DNA from: Glaciecola flavus
Lineage (GTDB): Bacteria; Pseudomonadota; Gammaproteobacteria; Enterobacterales; Alteromonadaceae
Reading direction: 5' to 3'
DNA: 64,000 bases
Assembly (NCBI RefSeq): GCF_042646125.1
Contig: NZ_JBHRSW010000021.1
Location: 1-64,000, forward strand
Notes under the pieces: generated by a model
Database searches by the model: none
What the model saw: the letters and a program-made list of their open reading frames with translations, nothing else
Told to the model about the DNA's origin: nothing
Shown here: positions 59,773-64,000 of the stretch, piece by piece
Position numbering within the stretch: the stretch's first letter is position 1
Layout: each line of letters begins with the position of its first letter
Made by a program: the position numbers and the translations under genes

Positions 59773-62157
59773 ATGAAATATTTAGTTTTAGTAGGCGCTA
59801 TTCTCGCGCTGAGCACCTCGCTTGCTTCTTTTGCAAATCAAGAAAAAAAAGGTATCACGCTTAGTGCTAAAACCTTAATACCCGAAGCAACCAATTTTGG
59901 AAATGTACCAAACGGGTTAGCTATTCGTACCCATCGAGGTTACAGAGAAGCGCAAATCAATATTACCACGCCAGTTGGCAACACTGACTTTGATATAGCT
60001 TTTCATGCGTTGTCAGAAGTGGCGGGTGACTCCGAACATGAAATTATACTTGGCGGAAAAAGCTTAGGTAAGTTTACGGTGCCTGCTGCTAAGAATAAAG
60101 AAACACCTTTTGTTAAGACCTTCAAAAATATCTATATTAATGAGGGTGAGTCACTCACGATCAAGTCAAGCGTTTCTTCTAAAGATGGAGAGACATTTAG
60201 TTCTGCCGAGTGGCACAAATTAGTATTTGTCCCGCTTTCTGTTGACCCAGGTCGTCTGAAAACACGGATAAACATCGCGCGTTCTCAGGAAGAGATTGAG
60301 TCAGGTCCAGACTTATATGTTGCTAGGCAAGCCGATGGTGACGCTTCGATTCAAATTACGGGGGAGCTGAAGCAATGGCATCCCGTCACGCTCACTATGC
60401 AAGGCCCCTTTGCACATGAGCAAGATATTCAGCCGAATGCCTTCTTAGATTACCGTATGTCAGTCGAGTTCTCGCACGAAAGTGGCGTGCCGACTTATAC
60501 TGTTCCCGGTTATTTTGCTGCTGATGGTAACGCTGCAGAGACTTCAGCAGAAGAGGGGACGGCATGGCGAGCCCATGTTTCACCTGATAAACCTGGCACT
60601 TGGTATTACCGTGTCTCGTTTGTAAGTGGTGAAGACGCCGCTATCGTACCCGCAGTGGGCGAATACCTAGCGCCATATCACGGAAAATACGGCACCTTTA
60701 AAGTGGCCAAAACCGATAAGCGAGGAAAGGATTTTAGAGCAAAAGGACGATTAGAATATGTTGGCGGAAGATATTTACGCCATGCAGGTACTGGCGATTA
60801 TTTCCTAAAAGCTGGGCCTGATGCACCAGAAACAATATTTGCTTACGAGGATTTTGACAACACAATTAACATGAAACCTGACTTGCCTTTAAAAACATGG
60901 GAAGCCCACGCACAAGATTATGTTGAGGGTGATCCAACTTGGCAAAATGGAAAAGGTAAAAACTTAATTGGTGTGATGAATTATTTGTCAGATGTGGGAG
61001 CAAATGCATTTTCGTTCTTAACGTATAATGCAGGTGGTGACGGTGACAATATTTGGCCCTATGTAGAGCGCAATGGAAAGTTACATTTTGATGCCTCAAA
61101 GTTAGACCAGTGGGACATCGTGTTTGCCCACGCTCAAGCTAAAGGGCTCTATCTGCATTTTAAACTACAAGAAAATGAGTCCGATGATAATCGACGTGGC
61201 AGCGCGAAAAAATTTGCAGAAATCAAAGAGTCGATGGATGGCGGATTATTGGGTACTGAGCGTAAGCTTTATTTGCGAGAAATTATCGCAAGATTTGGTC
61301 ACCACTTAGCCTTGAACTGGAATATAGGGGAAGAAAACACGCAAAACTATGAAGAGCAGCGCGACATGGCTGAATACATATTAAATGTCGATCCCTACGA
61401 TCACAATATCGTTATTCATTCGTTCCCCAATCAGCAAGAGAAAGTTTATAAAGAACTGTTGGGTTCTCGTTCAGTACTAACCGGCGCCTCTTTACAGAAT
61501 TCTTGGAATACGGCACATAGCAAAACACTGCGTTGGATTGAAGCAGCGAGCGCCGCTGGTAAGAACTGGGTTGTGGCTAATGATGAGCAAAATCCGGCCG
61601 GTATGGGCGTACCACCCGATCCAGGTTACAAGGGCTTTGATGGCTTTGCGAAAGGTTGGAAAGGCAAGTATGACTTACATGACATCAGAAAATACACGCT
61701 TTGGGGTAACCTAATGGCAGGTGGTGCGGGTGTTGAATACTACTTTGGTTACAAGCTGCTCGAAAATGACCTTAACGCAGAAGACATGCGTAGCCGCCAC
61801 CGTTCATGGATATATGCGGGTATCGCTGTGGACTTCTTCAGCGAACACGAGATTCCTGTACAACGAATGAGAAACCTTAATACCTTGGTTGGCAATACCA
61901 AGCGCAGCAACGACATATATTGTTTTGGTAATGAAGGTGAGCTATACCTCGTGTATTTGCCTGAGGGCGGCACAACGGATATCGACTTGTCTCACGAAAG
62001 TAAGAAAACCAAGTTTAAAGTAAGCTGGTTCAACCCTCGCACTGGTGAGAAGTTAAAACGCGGAAGTGTGCGCTCGGTAAAAGGTGGCAGCACCGTTTCT
62101 ATTGGTAATCCACCTTCTGACGAAAATGAAGATTGGCTGGTGGTGTTGAAGCGTTAG
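59773..62157 (+). CDS. Secreted DUF5060-containing glycoside hydrolase-like protein
   Basis: 794 residues. Signal peptide (YLVLVGAILALSTSLASFA). An N-terminal beta-rich domain (about 25-170) precedes a DUF5060 beta-sandwich (about 195-300; TMQGPFAHEQDIQPNAFLDYRMSVEF). A TIM-barrel-like domain follows (about 330-690) with LNWNIGEEN, a candidate acid/base region, and ENDLNAEDMRSRHRSW. A C-terminal sandwich (about 700-794; VSWFNPRTGEKLKRG) resembles the putative collagen-binding domain found in such proteins. Probable polysaccharide-degrading enzyme. Substrate unknown; no sugar transporter or regulator is adjacent. Followed by a perfect terminator. Confidence 0.75.
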   Translation: MKYLVLVGAILALSTSLASFANQEKKGITLSAKTLIPEATNFGNVPNGLAIRTHRGYREAQINITTPVGNTDFDIAFHALSEVAGDSEHEIILGGKSLGKFTVPAAKNKETPFVKTFKNIYINEGESLTIKSSVSSKDGETFSSAEWHKLVFVPLSVDPGRLKTRINIARSQEEIESGPDLYVARQADGDASIQITGELKQWHPVTLTMQGPFAHEQDIQPNAFLDYRMSVEFSHESGVPTYTVPGYFAADGNAAETSAEEGTAWRAHVSPDKPGTWYYRVSFVSGEDAAIVPAVGEYLAPYHGKYGTFKVAKTDKRGKDFRAKGRLEYVGGRYLRHAGTGDYFLKAGPDAPETIFAYEDFDNTINMKPDLPLKTWEAHAQDYVEGDPTWQNGKGKNLIGVMNYLSDVGANAFSFLTYNAGGDGDNIWPYVERNGKLHFDASKLDQWDIVFAHAQAKGLYLHFKLQENESDDNRRGSAKKFAEIKESMDGGLLGTERKLYLREIIARFGHHLALNWNIGEENTQNYEEQRDMAEYILNVDPYDHNIVIHSFPNQQEKVYKELLGSRSVLTGASLQNSWNTAHSKTLRWIEAASAAGKNWVVANDEQNPAGMGVPPDPGYKGFDGFAKGWKGKYDLHDIRKYTLWGNLMAGGAGVEYYFGYKLLENDLNAEDMRSRHRSWIYAGIAVDFFSEHEIPVQRMRNLNTLVGNTKRSNDIYCFGNEGELYLVYLPEGGTTDIDLSHESKKTKFKVSWFNPRTGEKLKRGSVRSVKGGSTVSIGNPPSDENEDWLVVLKR

Positions 62158-62168
62158 TTTTTAGAGTT

Positions 62169-62196
62169 GACCCTGAGGCTAGCCTCAGGGTCTTTG
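62169..62196 (+). terminator. Terminator after DUF5060 gene
   Basis: GACCCTGAGGCT and AGCCTCAGGGTC form a perfect 12-bp palindrome followed by TTTG and more Ts. Strong terminator. Confidence 0.9.
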
Positions 62197-62302
62197 CTTT
62201 TGCATATCCTTCAGTCTACTGCATTCAGACAACAGAACCCTTGCCGTTTACCAAAAACTATCCTACCAATAGCTTCCTAGTCTGCTATCAACCAAAACCG
62301 CT

Positions 62303-64000
62303 TTATTCTTCGGCGACTGTGAAGTCGATGGCCTCTTCTTCTTTAAGATCTAATTCTGGTTGCTGTGTTTTTGGTATCGCGTCACTAATAAATAGCGTTT
62401 TAGTTTCATAATCGTTGAGGCTTTTGTTCCTTTTATCAAAGTGCTTTTTAGCGATGTCCACATAGAGCAATTGATGTATTTTTTTTGTTAGTTTTTCTTG
62501 GTCACCACATTTTTTATCTGCTCCAAGTTCGTCAATTAATGCATTTGAATAGTTCACGACTAAAGTGATAAAGCTAGTTATTTGGGTAGCTTGAGCTTCA
62601 AAATTATCTTCCTTAACATCCTCAACTGTTGAAGCTATCGTTTTTAGTGAAGACTCACTACTAGTAATGGCTTTATTTATGTCGCCGGAATGGCTGTTGC
62701 AAAGCGTATCCAGCGATATTCTCCAATTTTTATCAGCTAGCCAAGATTTGATTTCCTGAAATTGCGCTAGGGTAGACGTTTGATATTTATCTATATTGCT
62801 TGCATACAACACATCAAGCGCATTTGATGAATTTGCTAAGCCCAATATACCTTCTCCTGCGTTTAAAAAACTACCTGCTTTGCCGGCGGTATGGAACAAT
62901 ACAGCATTTGATAGCGTTCGGTACATGCTTTTCGGGTCGACAGAATAACTTTTGACGTACCAGTTACCAATATCATCTTTTACAATAACATAGTTCACTT
63001 CATTTGAGCCATTAACTCTTACCGTATTAATGTTTTGCCAATATTGTTTGTCGATTTGTTGTTGTGTTGAATTATTGCGAGTAAACGCAAGTTCGCCTAA
63101 ACCTGGGACTGCCCTCAAATTGTTGTGAACTAACATGTTATCCCAATTTTCTGCACCGCTATCATCTTGTAAAGAACTTGAAGGGTAGCTACTTCTTAAA
63201 TAGGCACTGGCAGGCACTAAGTATTGCCGACGTGCCCTTAGGTCGTATGCACTGGTGAGAGCTCTTTCGGTATTAAGTAAGATGGCACTGCCATCGGGGT
63301 ATTGCGTTTTCTGGAGTATAGTTAAGTGCTCTAAATGGCGGATAACGCCATCTAAGGCCTGACTTGAGTCGCAATGCTTGGCTGGCACTTTATTGTTACT
63401 ATGTGACTTATCTTGTTCATCTTGTTGACAGGAGAAACCGTGTTTTAAGGCCTTGTTTAATGCCCATTTTACTTTTTTATCAACTAGCTGTTGTTCATTT
63501 GTATTCAGGCCTGTACGCAGTTGTTCTTGCCAAGTCTCGATATTATCCACATCATCGAGATGAACACCATCTACATGCGCGATCAATTTATGGGTATATT
63601 GCTGCTTTTCTCTCATGTTTTTGGTGAGAGCGTCAATTTTTTCAATACTGATATCACTCAACCCTGTTGCGGTCTTAATTTTGCCAATTAGTTCCTCAGA
63701 TTCAGTTTGAAGTTGAGCATGTTTGGTTTGTACCGCCTTTTTTTGTACTGCGACTGCACTTGTCACTTCTTTGAGTGCAGTGTTGACAAAGTTAGTCCAA
63801 TAGGTTCTTGCTTGATTGCTTCCGTCATTAATAAACAAAGTATTTGCCCGACTTAGCGTATATTGCAATGCTCGGTGCTCACTGCATTTTGAATTATTTT
63901 GCCCAAAGATATAGGTACAACCGGATTTTGAGAGTGCTGATTCAATTCTATTGATACTTTGGTTCACTTTATTATTTGCTTCATTGAGATAGGCGCTAAA
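62303..64000 (-). CDS. Large unknown protein, 5' end beyond window
   Basis: At least 565 codons, open to the window edge, so the N-terminus is missing; an internal GTG at 63967 is not a supported start. Largely helical, with coiled-coil segments (about 65-115 after the GTG) and several dispersed cysteines (SGCTYIFGQNNSKC, FSCQQDEQDK, KHCDSS, DTLCNSHSGD). That spacing is compatible with disulfides in an exported protein, but no signal peptide can be seen. A middle part has short strands (NYVIVKDDIGNWYVKSYSVDPKSMYRTL). The acidic C-terminus ends VAEE. I recognise no family. Confidence 0.6.
   Translation of the reverse strand, partial: FSAYLNEANNKVNQSINRIESALSKSGCTYIFGQNNSKCSEHRALQYTLSRANTLFINDGSNQARTYWTNFVNTALKEVTSAVAVQKKAVQTKHAQLQTESEELIGKIKTATGLSDISIEKIDALTKNMREKQQYTHKLIAHVDGVHLDDVDNIETWQEQLRTGLNTNEQQLVDKKVKWALNKALKHGFSCQQDEQDKSHSNNKVPAKHCDSSQALDGVIRHLEHLTILQKTQYPDGSAILLNTERALTSAYDLRARRQYLVPASAYLRSSYPSSSLQDDSGAENWDNMLVHNNLRAVPGLGELAFTRNNSTQQQIDKQYWQNINTVRVNGSNEVNYVIVKDDIGNWYVKSYSVDPKSMYRTLSNAVLFHTAGKAGSFLNAGEGILGLANSSNALDVLYASNIDKYQTSTLAQFQEIKSWLADKNWRISLDTLCNSHSGDINKAITSSESSLKTIASTVEDVKEDNFEAQATQITSFITLVVNYSNALIDELGADKKCGDQEKLTKKIHQLLYVDIAKKHFDKRNKSLNDYETKTLFISDAIPKTQQPELDLKEEEAIDFTVAEE

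Noticed and set aside
1..64000. tRNA, rRNA, tmRNA genes or CRISPR arrays
   Set aside because: No cloverleaf-like T-arm/acceptor sets, no ribosomal RNA stretches and no regularly spaced direct repeats were seen; short tRNAs could be missed without a covariance search.

Overview
The window is a chromosomal segment of a marine gammaproteobacterium, most likely from the Alteromonadales (Alteromonas/Glaciecola/Paraglaciecola type). Evidence: the gene blocks gpmI-envC with yibN-grxC-secB-gpsA, tatABC-tatD, panC-panB-folK-pcnB-gluQ-dksA, rsmD/ftsY-ftsE-ftsX-rpoH and mutH-rppH-ptsP-lgt-thyA keep gammaproteobacterial order. They are interspersed with many c-di-GMP genes and lineage-specific proteins (DUF6776, DUF2959, DUF3530, UPF0149). 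Base composition is moderately AT-rich by eye. About ten genes appear to start with TTG. One run of Ns (21511-21556) shows a scaffolded draft assembly. No rRNA, tRNA, CRISPR array, prophage or transposase gene was recognised.

Layout. 1-1.6 kb looks accessory: an orphan DinJ-type antitoxin, a 12-bp perfect inverted repeat, and a complete transcription attenuator (17-aa leader peptide with five consecutive Ile codons, competing hairpins, terminator) sitting directly in front of a small P-loop kinase-like gene instead of an ilv or thr operon. 1.6-4.7 kb is a Cpx-type envelope stress locus: a double-length CpxP/Spy-like chaperone divergent from cpxR-cpxA, with a CpxR box between them. 4.7-12 kb holds pldB-like and trmL, then gpsA-secB-grxC-yibN (minus) and gpmI-envC-UPF0149 (plus). 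12-15.5 kb has hemJ, a CLC channel/antiporter with CBS-like tail, a DUF6776 protein and erpA. 15.5-21.4 kb has an outer-membrane-like protein, tatABC, an unknown exported protein, tatD and a 7TMR-DISM diguanylate cyclase. 21.4-31.3 kb has the assembly gap inside an inverted repeat, hemB, the pan-folK-pcnB-gluQ-dksA run, a 267-bp MITE-like element, pepB, a tiny HTH protein, yjaG and rsmD. 31.4-38.1 kb has ftsY, ftsEX, two tandem EAL-HDOD genes inserted between ftsX and rpoH, and rpoH. 38.2-48.3 kb is housekeeping (yiiD-like, dtd, pip, DUF2959, metJ with met boxes, brkB/yihY, mutH, rppH, ptsP, lgt, thyA). 48.4-51.4 kb has a Phd-VapC toxin-antitoxin pair and a REC-CheC/PAS-GGDEF pair. 51.4-58.2 kb has a small unknown protein, DUF3530, rluA-rapA and a PIN-PhoH protein. 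58.5-64 kb has a REC-GGDEF response regulator, a secreted DUF5060 glycosidase-like protein and the 3' part of a large unknown protein cut by the window edge.

How it fits together. Themes are envelope quality control (Cpx, Tat, SecB, Lgt, EnvC, FtsEX, RpoH) and dense c-di-GMP signalling: three diguanylate cyclases, each with GGEEF and an RxxD I-site, and two EAL-HDOD proteins with eroded phosphodiesterase residues. The most unusual items are the orphan Ile attenuator in front of a kinase gene, the tandem-duplicated Spy/CpxP chaperone, the MITE-like element with outward-facing TATAAT hexamers beside pepB, and its possible TIR relics elsewhere in the window.
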